Below are positions 26,309-33,802 of a stretch of DNA of 64,000 nt, one piece after another (position 1 is the stretch's first letter; each line of letters begins with the position of its first letter). The DNA comes from Mycolicibacterium chitae (GTDB lineage Bacteria > Actinomycetota > Actinomycetes > Mycobacteriales > Mycobacteriaceae), in the NCBI RefSeq assembly GCF_900637205.1, contig NZ_LR134355.1, positions 4,340,001 to 4,404,000 on the forward strand, read 5' to 3'. The notes under the pieces are model-generated. The model did not search any database, was not told where the DNA came from, and saw nothing but the letters and a program-made list of their open reading frames with translations. The translations under genes and the position numbers were made by a program.

Positions 26309-27964
26309 CCTCGATCCGTGGACTGAAGTGGTTGATGTGTCTGTTGTGGCTGTTTTTCGGTCTGCAGGGGTGTGAGCACGAGGTAGTCGCTGGTCTGTCC
26401 AGCTTTTCCTGTGGTTTTCTGGTCGGGCCTCTCGGCGGTGGTCAGGCGGGGGTGGCTGCTGGTGGGCTGTAGCCGATGGTGTTGCGCCACAGTGCCAGCC
26501 ACTGGTCTGTCCACGGCCAATGTGTTGGTAGGTGCAAGATCGGTCGGCGTTGGGGCCGGGCCAGCCGGGCCGCGACGTTGACGATTGTGCGGCGCAAGGT
26601 GGCCCCGCGGGCCACCGCGTGGGTTCCTCCGGCGAGTACGCCGGCGGCGCGCAGCAGGTTGTGGGCGATAGCCGCGCACAGGATCCATGCTGAGTTCGCG
26701 GCGAAGTGTCCTGAGGGCATGTGGGCCAGGGGTCCGTCGATCAGATCTGAGAACACGGTCTCGATGATCGCGTGGCGGCGGTGAGTGATATCAGCGGCAT
26801 CGATGGGTTCGCCGGAGTCGGTGAAGAACGGGTGATACCGCCACACCGGGAACAACGCGTCGGGGTAGCGGGCGTCTTTGACGCGGCGCACGATCAGGCG
26901 GGCGGTGATCGGGGTTTCGGTGGAACTGAAGGCGGTGTAGCCGATTTCGGCGACTTCGGCATCGGAGATCCAGACACCGGTGTCGGGGTCGCGGACCGCA
27001 CCCGGGTAGGACACGGGGGTCCAGGCGTTCTCGGGGATCGACTCGATCGCCGCAGCCACGGTTGTTGTTTTGTTCAGCACCAGCGAGAACCGGGCTCCGG
27101 CGCGGCGGGCGGCCGCGGCCACGGTGCTGGTGCCGTAGGCGGAGTCGCCGCGGACCAGGATCTGGCCACTGACTCCGGCCCCGCGGGCGGTCGCCACGGC
27201 CGCAGCGATCATGCTCGCTGCGCCCTTGCCAGAGTTGGTCTTTCCGGCCCGCAGTCGGGCTCCGGTGATCACCGGAGCGCCGTGGTCGGTGCTCAGGGTG
27301 GTCACCAACGGTGAGAGACCTTTGCGCAAGATCTGTTTCCCGGCGATCTTGGTGTGTCCGTAGGAAGCGCCCTGTTTGGCGTGACCATAGACCGGGCGCA
27401 GCAGCGAGTCGATGTCGATGTATGCCCGTTCGTGAGCACCGGGCAGCAGTGGCACTCGCTCGCAGAGTGCGCCCAGGTGTTCTCCCAGCACACCATCGAG
27501 TTGGCGAGCGTGACCGAAGGTGAACTCCCGCAGCAAAGTTCCGATCGTGGATGGCGCATACACACTGTCGAAGAGCGTTTTCATCCCGCCGCAGCGCACG
27601 ATGTCGAGGTCATCGATGCTGTCTGCACCGGCGCACATCCCGGCGATCAGCGTGCTCAGCTTGGGTGACGGATTGGCCGCACCAGATTTGATCCGCTCGC
27701 AGGTGAACCGAACCTTGCGTTCCAGCAGCGCCGTCAGTCCGCACTGCTCCGCCAAGGTCATCACCGGCACAAGCCCAGCGCACGACACGAGATGGGCATC
27801 GTCGAACACTGCCGAGGACACGGCGAACCTATGGGACACTTGCACTGGAAGTGCCTTTCTGAACCGGTCTGATTGATGCCTAGAGAACACCAATCATCCC
27901 AGCTCAAGGGGCACTTTCCTCGTTCCGACACTCACTGACCAGCCAATTCATCAGTGGATCGAGG
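26309..27964 (-). mobile_element. IS1380-family insertion sequence, copy 2 (1656 bp)
   Basis: Direct tandem duplicate of copy 1 with the same orientation and the same ends (CCTCGATCC / GGATCGAGG). It is separated by CTAAG and followed by CTAAG, so the period is 1661 bp. The right junction lies at the stop codon of the convergent thioesterase-like gene, whose TAG is formed by the CTA of the duplicated CTAAG. Confidence 0.92.
26442..27845 (-). CDS. IS1380-family transposase, copy 2
   Basis: Identical in translation to the copy 1 transposase, with complete DDE residues and the same upstream ribosome site. Transcripts from copy 2 could read into copy 1, because both lie head-to-tail on the minus strand. 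Confidence 0.93.
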   Translation of the reverse strand: MQVSHRFAVSSAVFDDAHLVSCAGLVPVMTLAEQCGLTALLERKVRFTCERIKSGAANPSPKLSTLIAGMCAGADSIDDLDIVRCGGMKTLFDSVYAPSTIGTLLREFTFGHARQLDGVLGEHLGALCERVPLLPGAHERAYIDIDSLLRPVYGHAKQGASYGHTKIAGKQILRKGLSPLVTTLSTDHGAPVITGARLRAGKTNSGKGAASMIAAAVATARGAGVSGQILVRGDSAYGTSTVAAAARRAGARFSLVLNKTTTVAAAIESIPENAWTPVSYPGAVRDPDTGVWISDAEVAEIGYTAFSSTETPITARLIVRRVKDARYPDALFPVWRYHPFFTDSGEPIDAADITHRRHAIIETVFSDLIDGPLAHMPSGHFAANSAWILCAAIAHNLLRAAGVLAGGTHAVARGATLRRTIVNVAARLARPQRRPILHLPTHWPWTDQWLALWRNTIGYSPPAATPA

Positions 27965-28612
27965 CTAAGGCTGGCCGGGCAGCAGCCGGATCATGAGCCC
28001 GTGCGACTCGGCCAGCAGATTGCCGTCGGCGTCGCGCAGCTCGGCGTTGACGAACGCCTTGCGCCCCTCGGCTTCCCGCAGCCAGCCGCGGACGTTGAGT
28101 TCGACGTCGACGGGCGTGACCTTGCGGTAGTCGACGTGCAGGAACGCGGTGCGGCTGATCGGGCGGCCGGTGGCGTGGATGACCATGCCGAACAGCGAGT
28201 CGAACAGCAGCGGCAGCACCCCGCCGTGCACGGCGTCGTTGCCGCCGACGTGATAGCGGCTGAACGTGACCCGCAGCAGCACCTCGTCGGGCTCGAACTT
28301 GTCGACGATCCACGGCGGCATCAGCAGGCTGCCCGCGCCGGGCAGATCCGGCACCCGGTTGGCCGGGCCCACACCCTCGCCGGACTGGAACGGATCCAGC
28401 TGCGCCACCAAGGCTTCCACTTGACCGGCGACGTCGGTCCAGGTGTCCGGGTCCGGGTTGGTGGAGACCGCCAGGTCCTGCAGGCGGCGCATGGCGGTCA
28501 GGAACCGGGCGAACCCGGGACCGGGGTCGGCGGGCTCGAACACCGGGAAACCGCCGTGCCGGTCGTAGTTCGGATCGACGCGCCGAGGGTCCAGGCCGTA
28601 GTCGGCGGACAC
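27965..28612 (-). CDS. thioesterase-superfamily (hot-dog, PaaI-like) protein, Rv0356c type
   Basis: 215 residues. The C-terminal half is a hot-dog domain with NDAVHGGVLPLLFDSLFGMVI, the typical HGG-containing helix of PaaI-like acyl-CoA thioesterases, followed by AFLHVDYRKVTPVDVELNVRGWL. The N-terminal 80 residues are less conserved. Substrate unknown. Start GTG 28612 shares one base with the purA stop (TAGTG), so it is coupled to purA, as with Rv0356c and Rv0357c. The stop codon lies inside the IS1380 target duplication and the protein is uninterrupted. Confidence 0.85.
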   Translation of the reverse strand: MSADYGLDPRRVDPNYDRHGGFPVFEPADPGPGFARFLTAMRRLQDLAVSTNPDPDTWTDVAGQVEALVAQLDPFQSGEGVGPANRVPDLPGAGSLLMPPWIVDKFEPDEVLLRVTFSRYHVGGNDAVHGGVLPLLFDSLFGMVIHATGRPISRTAFLHVDYRKVTPVDVELNVRGWLREAEGRKAFVNAELRDADGNLLAESHGLMIRLLPGQP

Positions 28613-29907
28613 TAGCGGCCCGCCAGGATGTCGCGCCGCACGATGGTCTGATCCCGACCCGGACCCACCCCGACGCACGAGATGTGCGCTCCGGCAAGCT
28701 CTTCGAGCCGCAGCACGTAGTCGCGCGCCTTGGCGGGCAGGTCGTCGAACTCCCGCGCCCCGGAGATGTCCTCCCACCAGCCGGGCAGCTCCTCGTAGAT
28801 GGGCTCGGCGCGAACGATGTCGGCCTGCGTCATCGGCATCTCGTCGGTGCGCTTGCCGTCGACGGTGTAGCCCACGCAGATCGGCACGGTCTCGAGCGAC
28901 GAGAGCACGTCGAGCTTGGTCAGGAAGTAGTCGGTGATGCCGTTGACCCGGGTCGCGTAGCGGGCGATCACGGCGTCGAACCAGCCGCAGCGCCGCGCCC
29001 GGCCCGTCGTCACGCCGACCTCGCCGCCGGTCTTGGCCAGGTACTCGCCGTGCTCGTCGAACAACTCGGTGGGGAACGGGCCGGATCCCACGCGGGTGGT
29101 GTAGGCCTTCAGGATGCCCAGCACCGTGGTGATCCGGGTGGGACCGATGCCGGAGCCCACCGCGGCGCCGCCGGCGGTCGGGTTCGACGACGTGACGTAC
29201 GGGTAGGTGCCGTGGTCGACGTCGAGCAGCGTGCCCTGCGAGCCCTCCAGCAGCACCGTCTCGTCGTTCTCCAGGGCCTGGCCCAGCAGCAGGCGGGTGT
29301 CGGCAATGCGGTGCTTGAACCCCTCGGCCTGCTCCAGCAGGTTGGCCACCACCTCGTCGGCGTCCAGCGCCTTGCGGTTGTAGACCTTGACCAGGATCTG
29401 GTTCTTGAGCTCCAGGGCGGCCTCGATCTTCTCGGCCAGCAGCGTCTCGTCGAGGACGTCGGCGACCCGGATCCCGATCCGCGCGATCTTGTCCTGGTAG
29501 CAGGGCCCGATGCCGCGACCGGTGGTGCCGATCTTCTTGCTGCCCGCGTAGCGCTCCACGACCTTGTCGATGGCCACGTGGTACGGCATCAACAGGTGGG
29601 CGTCGGCCGAGATCAGCAGCCGCTCGGTGTCCACGCCGCGGGCGTCGAGGCCGCTGAGCTCGGTGAGCAGCACACCGGGGTCGACCACGACACCGTTGCC
29701 GATGACGTTGGTGACCCCCGGGGTCAGAATTCCCGAGGGGATGAGGTGCAGCGCGAAATTCTCGCCGCTGGGCAGGACAACGGTGTGCCCGGCGTTGTTG
29801 CCGCCCTGATAGCGCACAACCCACTGCACCCGCCCACCGAGAAGATCGGTGGCTTTACCCTTGCCCTCGTCGCCCCATTGGGCGCCGATGAGGACGATTG
29901 CCGGCAT
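28612..29907 (-). CDS. purA: adenylosuccinate synthetase PurA
   Basis: Condenses IMP and aspartate with GTP in AMP synthesis. 431 residues, family length. Signature motifs are VLIGAQWGDEGKGKATDLL (P-loop-like with catalytic Asp), NNAGHTVVL (catalytic His), GTTGRGIGPCYQDK, LLEGSQGTLLDVDHGTYPYVTSS and VGVGPGRDQTI. The ATG at 29907 is preceded by CAGGAGAA; the upstream in-frame start at 29946 is unnecessary. Confidence 0.97.
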   Translation of the reverse strand: MPAIVLIGAQWGDEGKGKATDLLGGRVQWVVRYQGGNNAGHTVVLPSGENFALHLIPSGILTPGVTNVIGNGVVVDPGVLLTELSGLDARGVDTERLLISADAHLLMPYHVAIDKVVERYAGSKKIGTTGRGIGPCYQDKIARIGIRVADVLDETLLAEKIEAALELKNQILVKVYNRKALDADEVVANLLEQAEGFKHRIADTRLLLGQALENDETVLLEGSQGTLLDVDHGTYPYVTSSNPTAGGAAVGSGIGPTRITTVLGILKAYTTRVGSGPFPTELFDEHGEYLAKTGGEVGVTTGRARRCGWFDAVIARYATRVNGITDYFLTKLDVLSSLETVPICVGYTVDGKRTDEMPMTQADIVRAEPIYEELPGWWEDISGAREFDDLPAKARDYVLRLEELAGAHISCVGVGPGRDQTIVRRDILAGR

Positions 29908-29975
29908 GGCATTTCTCCTGATTATTGTGTCCAGCCGGTGACCCACACTATCCGAGAGAGTGACCAGGAGCTGCG

Positions 29976-30596
29976 TTGACTAGTGCGTTGACCGCTGTGT
30001 TGCTGTTCGGGGGCCGCTCGGCGCCCCGCCCGCTGCGGGATTTGCCGACCGTGACCGTGGGCACCGATACCGGCGCGGCCGCGGACATCGACGCGGCCAC
30101 GGAGTCGGCGCGACGGGTGATCGTCGTCGGCTCGCAGGCCGACCTGGCGGCCGTGTTGACCCGACTGCTCAAGACCGAGCGGCTCGATGTCGAGGTGGCC
30201 CACGTCCGCGGCCGCTTCGGCGCCGGGCGCGCGCGCCGCGGTGCGGCGCAACGCATTCCACTGATCCGCGACGAGACCGGAACGGTGCTGGTGGGTCAGG
30301 CCCGGTGGCTGCCCGCCGACGACGCCGAGGGCTTCGAGGGTGAGGGCATCGTCGACGACGGGGTGCTGTTCGACGGGACGGTGTGGGAAGTGCACATCGA
30401 GCCCATCGCGGCGGTGCCGGGGCTGCGCGCGCGGGTGGTCGCGCCGAAGGCCGAGCGCACCGGCTGGCTGGTGGGCCGCGCCGCGCAGCTCGGCACCACG
30501 GGCGCGTCGGTGGTGCGCGACGGCGTGCCGATGCCGCGGCCGGTGCGCCGCTCGACCTTCTACCGGCACACCCAGGGCTGGCTGCGGGTGCGCTGA
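29976..30596 (+). CDS. conserved hypothetical protein (Rv0358 type)
   Basis: 206 residues, starting at a TTG with AGGAG 5 nt upstream. The first 55 residues look Rossmann-like (VTVGTDTG, RRVIVVGS). A basic patch (GRARRGAAQR) and a beta-rich C-terminal half with RSTFYRHTQGWLRVR follow. No enzyme motif recognised. Position next to purA (divergent) and upstream of an M50 peptidase matches Rv0357c-Rv0358-Rv0359. Function unknown. Confidence 0.8.
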   Translation: MTSALTAVLLFGGRSAPRPLRDLPTVTVGTDTGAAADIDAATESARRVIVVGSQADLAAVLTRLLKTERLDVEVAHVRGRFGAGRARRGAAQRIPLIRDETGTVLVGQARWLPADDAEGFEGEGIVDDGVLFDGTVWEVHIEPIAAVPGLRARVVAPKAERTGWLVGRAAQLGTTGASVVRDGVPMPRPVRRSTFYRHTQGWLRVR

Positions 30597-30601
30597 CGGG
30601 C

Positions 30602-30616
30602 GCCAGGAGGCCTGGC
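30602..30616 (+). terminator. short GC hairpin just after the Rv0358-type gene
   Basis: GCCAGG and CCTGGC form a perfect 6-bp stem with a 3-nt loop six bases after the stop codon. No T-run follows, so it is at best a weak mycobacterial-type terminator or an attenuating hairpin. Confidence 0.35.
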
Positions 30617-30630
30617 CGAAATTGCGCACC

Positions 30631-30660
30631 GGGTCGTGTTGGGCGGCGGCGGCACGACCC
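30631..30660. repeat. inverted repeat between the Rv0358-type and M50 genes
   Basis: GGGTCGTG (30631-30638) and CACGACCC (30653-30660) are perfect 8-bp arms around a GC-rich 14-nt loop. It could be a second terminator hairpin or a protein site. Nothing else was seen in this 123-bp intergenic stretch. Confidence 0.35.
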
Positions 30661-30719
30661 TGGCGGCAACTTCGGGCCATAGCTGCTGGCCCATGGCCGC
30701 TGGCCGGTAGCTTCGGGGC

Positions 30720-31514
30720 ATGAACACGCGGCCCCTCCGGCCTCCGCGGCGGTCGGTGCGACCGAGCCCGATCTTCCTGGTCATCCTCGCGATCACCGGC
30801 CTCGGCGGCGCGCTGGCCTGGGCCTGCGGGGCGGCCCAAGCCACCAATCCCCCGCTGGCGCACGCAGCCGTGCTGATCTTCGTGTTCGCCGGCTGGGTGG
30901 TCTCGCTGTGCCTGCACGAGTTCGGCCACGCCTACACCGCGTGGCGGTTCGGCGACCACGAGGTGGCCGGCCGCGGCTACCTGACGCTGAACCCGCTGAA
31001 GTACTCCAACCCGATGCTGTCGCTGGGGCTGCCGCTGCTGTTCGTCGCGCTCGGCGGCATCGGCCTGCCCGGCGGCGCGGTGTGGCTGCGGACCGGGTCG
31101 ATGACCAAGTGGCAGCGGACGGTGGTCAGCCTGGCCGGGCCGTTCGCCAACCTGGTGCTGGCGGTGCTGCTGCTGGGCGCCGGCGCGGTGCTGGCCACCC
31201 CCGAGCGGTCGGTGTTCTGGGGTGGCGTGGCGTTCCTGGGGCTGCTGCAGGTGATGGCCGTCGTGCTCAACGTGCTGCCGGTCCCGGGGTTGGACGGCTA
31301 CGGCGCGTTGGAACCGCACCTGAGCCCGCAGACCCAGCGTGCGCTGAGCGGATTCAAGCAGTGGGGCGTGTTGCTGCTGGTGGTGGTCCTGCTGATGTCC
31401 CCGCTGAATCAGTGGTTCTTCGGGCTGGTGTACCGGATCTTCGCGCTGCTGGGCGGCAGCGGCGCCATGGCGGCGGTGGGCTTCGACCTGGCGCTGTTCT
31501 GGTCGCTGCGCTGA
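30720..31514 (+). CDS. M50-family (site-2-type) membrane metallopeptidase, Rv0359 type
   Basis: Polytopic membrane protein of 264 residues. The zinc motif HEFGH lies in the second hydrophobic segment (residues about 65-70) and the third metal ligand is in NVLPVPGLDGYGAL, the typical NPxPxLDG-like motif. Five to six helices are predicted by eye. No PDZ or CBS domain is present, as in short M50 proteins such as Rv0359. Family members cleave transmembrane substrates; the substrate is unknown. Start ATG 30720. Confidence 0.88.
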   Translation: MNTRPLRPPRRSVRPSPIFLVILAITGLGGALAWACGAAQATNPPLAHAAVLIFVFAGWVVSLCLHEFGHAYTAWRFGDHEVAGRGYLTLNPLKYSNPMLSLGLPLLFVALGGIGLPGGAVWLRTGSMTKWQRTVVSLAGPFANLVLAVLLLGAGAVLATPERSVFWGGVAFLGLLQVMAVVLNVLPVPGLDGYGALEPHLSPQTQRALSGFKQWGVLLLVVVLLMSPLNQWFFGLVYRIFALLGGSGAMAAVGFDLALFWSLR

Positions 31515-31534
31515 GGCGCGCGGCGAGGCCCCTT

Positions 31535-31562
31535 GAATACATGCGAAAGTACGCATACATTC
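31535..31562 (+). promoter_or_regulatory. inverted-repeat operator overlapping the promoter of the CDF exporter
   Basis: Arms GAATACATGCG and CGCATACATTC pair at 9 of 11 positions around AAAGTA. The distal arm includes TACATT (31556-31561), a TANNNT -10 box 7 nt before the ATG at 31569. A bound protein would block polymerase directly. Size and position fit ArsR/SmtB- or MerR-type metal sensors, though no such regulator gene is adjacent. Confidence 0.5.
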
Positions 31563-31568
31563 GGGCCC

Positions 31569-32453
31569 ATGGGTGCGGGACACGATCACAGTCATACCGA
31601 TAGGCGGGTCAGCCGGCTGCTGATCGCCGCGGGCATTCTGGCCGTCTTCTTCGCCGTCGAGTTGACCACGGCCCTGCTGATCAACTCGATCGCCCTGCTG
31701 GCCGACGCCGGGCACATGCTCACCGACCTGGTCGCCATGTTCATGGGCCTGACGGCGGTGCTGCTGGCCAAGCACGGCCCGGTCTCGGCGGCACGCACCT
31801 ACGGCTGGCACCGCGCCGAGGTGTTCACCGCCGTCGCCAACGCCGTGCTGCTGCTCGGCGTCGCGGGCTTCATCCTCTACGAGGCGATCGACCGGATCGG
31901 CGACGCGCCCGAGGTGCCCGGGATGCCGCTGATCGTGGTCGCCCTGGCGGGTTTGGCGGCCAACGCCGCGGTGGTCCTGCTGCTGCGCGGCGATGCCGAG
32001 AAGAGCCTGGCCGTCAAGGGCGCCTACATGGAGGTCATGGCCGACACCGTCGGCAGCATCGGCGTGCTGATCGCCGGCATCGTCACCGTCACCACCGGCT
32101 GGCCCTACGCCGACGTGGTGGTCGCCGTGCTGGTCGCGCTGTGGGTGCTGCCGCGAGCGATCTCGCTGGCCCGCACCGCCTTGCGGATCCTGTCGGAATC
32201 CTCACCGAGCCACATCGACGTCGACGAGTTGCGCACCGCGCTGCGGGCCGTGCCGGGCGTCACCGAGGTGCACGACCTGCACGTCTGGACCCTGGTGCCC
32301 GGCCGCGACATGGCGACCGCGCACCTGCGGAGCGCCGCGGACTCCACCCGGGTGCTCATCGACGCCCGGGCGGTGCTGGCCGCCCGCGGGCTCGAGCACG
32401 CGACCGTCCAGGTGGAACCGCCTGGCGGGGTCGCCGACTGCGCGGACTGTTAG
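31569..32453 (+). CDS. cation diffusion facilitator (CzcD/ZitB-type) metal exporter
   Basis: 294-residue CDF transporter that exports divalent metal, most likely zinc, against protons. His-rich N-terminus (GHDHSHTD), six hydrophobic segments and a C-terminal cytosolic domain with HVWTLVPG. The first half of the metal site, HMLTD in TM2, is intact. In TM5 the motif reads EVMAD, with Glu where many members have His, which may shift metal preference. Start ATG 31569 is supported by the -10/operator arrangement; the upstream in-frame ATG at 31533 lies inside the operator. The operator suggests metal-responsive control. Confidence 0.9.
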   Translation: MGAGHDHSHTDRRVSRLLIAAGILAVFFAVELTTALLINSIALLADAGHMLTDLVAMFMGLTAVLLAKHGPVSAARTYGWHRAEVFTAVANAVLLLGVAGFILYEAIDRIGDAPEVPGMPLIVVALAGLAANAAVVLLLRGDAEKSLAVKGAYMEVMADTVGSIGVLIAGIVTVTTGWPYADVVVAVLVALWVLPRAISLARTALRILSESSPSHIDVDELRTALRAVPGVTEVHDLHVWTLVPGRDMATAHLRSAADSTRVLIDARAVLAARGLEHATVQVEPPGGVADCADC

Positions 32454-32460
32454 CCCGCTG

Positions 32461-32877
32461 TTAGCCCAGGCCCAGTTCCTTGCGCGCCGCCGGATCGCAG
32501 TCGTCGAGCAGATCCAGGCAGCGGGCATTCTCGTCGGTCTCGCCGATCACGTCGGCCGCCCGCGCCAGCGCCGCCACGCAGCGCAGGAAACCCCGATTGG
32601 GCTCATGCGAGTACGGCACCGGCCCGAAGCCCTTCCAGCCGTTGCGGCGCAGCTGATCGAGCCCGCGGTGGTAGCCGGTGCGGGCATAGGCGTAGGCGGT
32701 GACCGCCTTGTCGTCGTCCAGCGCCTGCTCGGCCAGGCCGGCCCAGGCCACCGAGGCCGACGGATGCGCCGCCGCCACCACCGTCGGGCTGTCGCCGGCG
32801 GCCAGGGCGGCCTCGGCGTCGATGTCCGCCGGCAGGAACACCGGGTCTGGCCCTAGAAGATCACCCATCCGCGTCAT
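32461..32877 (-). CDS. DUF3151 family protein (Rv0360c type)
   Basis: 138 residues with the strongly conserved AYAYARTGYHRGLDQLRRNG and GPVPYSHEPNRGFLRCVAAL segments that define this actinobacterial family. All-helical by eye, resembling a TPR-like fold. Start ATG 32877 (MTRMGDLLGP) matches the M. tuberculosis orthologue. Convergent with the CDF exporter. Function unknown. Confidence 0.87.
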   Translation of the reverse strand: MTRMGDLLGPDPVFLPADIDAEAALAAGDSPTVVAAAHPSASVAWAGLAEQALDDDKAVTAYAYARTGYHRGLDQLRRNGWKGFGPVPYSHEPNRGFLRCVAALARAADVIGETDENARCLDLLDDCDPAARKELGLG

Positions 32878-32995
32878 GGCGCCCATTGTGCCGTGCCGCC
32901 TGGGCGGGAGCCCGACCCGGCCGCAGCGTTAGGCTGATGCCGATATTTGCCCCGCAGCGCCAGCCAGCTGAAGACCGTGGAGGACCGCAGCACCG

Positions 32996-33790
32996 ATGTC
33001 GATTCCCCCAGGACCCGATCCGGACGACGAATCGAGCCAGCCGGAGCACCCCGAGGACCCCGACGCAGTCACCGAGGCCGTCCACCGCGGCGAGGACCCC
33101 GAGACCGAGATCTTCGAGGCGCAGGACGGCGGCGAGTCGGCGCTGCCCACCGTCGACCCCGGCGAACGCCGCTTCACCGCCCCGTCGGGCATGGACGACG
33201 GCTCGACCCAGATCATCGACCGCAACCCGGACCCGGAGACCGAGGTGTTCACCGCGGTCGGCGCCCCGGACTCGCCCGATGATTCCGGCAAGGTCGCCAC
33301 CCCGCAGGCCATTCCGCCCCGCCCCGGCGGCCCGAAGCCGCCCCGGCAGCGCAGCTGGGGCTGGGTGATCGCCGTCGTGCTGGTGATCGCCGCGCTGGTG
33401 GCCATCGCCGTGCTAGCCACCGTGCTGCTGACCCGCGGCACCTCCATCGGGGTGTCCCAGGAGGACCGGGTCCGCGAGACCATCCAGAGTTATGACACCG
33501 CGATCGAGAAGGGTGATCTGGCCACGCTGCGCAGCATCACCTGCGGCCAGACCGCCGACGAATACAACAAGCTCGACGACCGCAAGTGGGCCGAGACCCA
33601 TCAGCGCATCATCGACGCCGGCCAGAATCCGGTGATCGCCAGCATCGACCAGGTGATCATCAACGACGGTCACGCCGAGGCCAACGTCACGACGTTCGTG
33701 GAGTCCGATCCCAGCACCCGCTCGACGCGCAGCCTGGACCTGCAGTTCCGCGACGACCAGTGGAAGATCTGCCAGGACGCCGGCAACTAG
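32996..33790 (+). CDS. membrane-anchored protein with acidic N-terminus (Rv0361 type)
   Basis: 264 residues. Residues 1-115 are acidic, Pro-rich and likely disordered, with repeated ETEIFEA / TQIID / ETEVFTA elements that look like FHA or kinase-target sequences. One transmembrane helix follows (about 122-146, VIAVVLVIAALVAIAVLATVL). The extracytoplasmic NTF2/DUF4878-like domain has two Cys (ITCGQT, WKICQD), probably a disulfide. The repeated Thr-containing acidic motifs suggest Ser/Thr kinase phosphorylation; this is inference. Function unknown. Right edge of conserved synteny before the accessory island. Confidence 0.83.
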   Translation: MSIPPGPDPDDESSQPEHPEDPDAVTEAVHRGEDPETEIFEAQDGGESALPTVDPGERRFTAPSGMDDGSTQIIDRNPDPETEVFTAVGAPDSPDDSGKVATPQAIPPRPGGPKPPRQRSWGWVIAVVLVIAALVAIAVLATVLLTRGTSIGVSQEDRVRETIQSYDTAIEKGDLATLRSITCGQTADEYNKLDDRKWAETHQRIIDAGQNPVIASIDQVIINDGHAEANVTTFVESDPSTRSTRSLDLQFRDDQWKICQDAGN

Positions 33791-33802
33791 GTTTCCTGAC
33801 AA

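Noticed and set aside
24600..28000. IS1380 dimer as cause of a genome rearrangement joining two blocks that are far apart and relatively inverted in M. tuberculosis
   Set aside because: CTAAG duplications flank the array and the flanks rejoin cleanly, so this is a simple insertion. As I recall, fast growers such as M. smegmatis carry the purA and fgd1/pknG blocks close together without it; not checked here.
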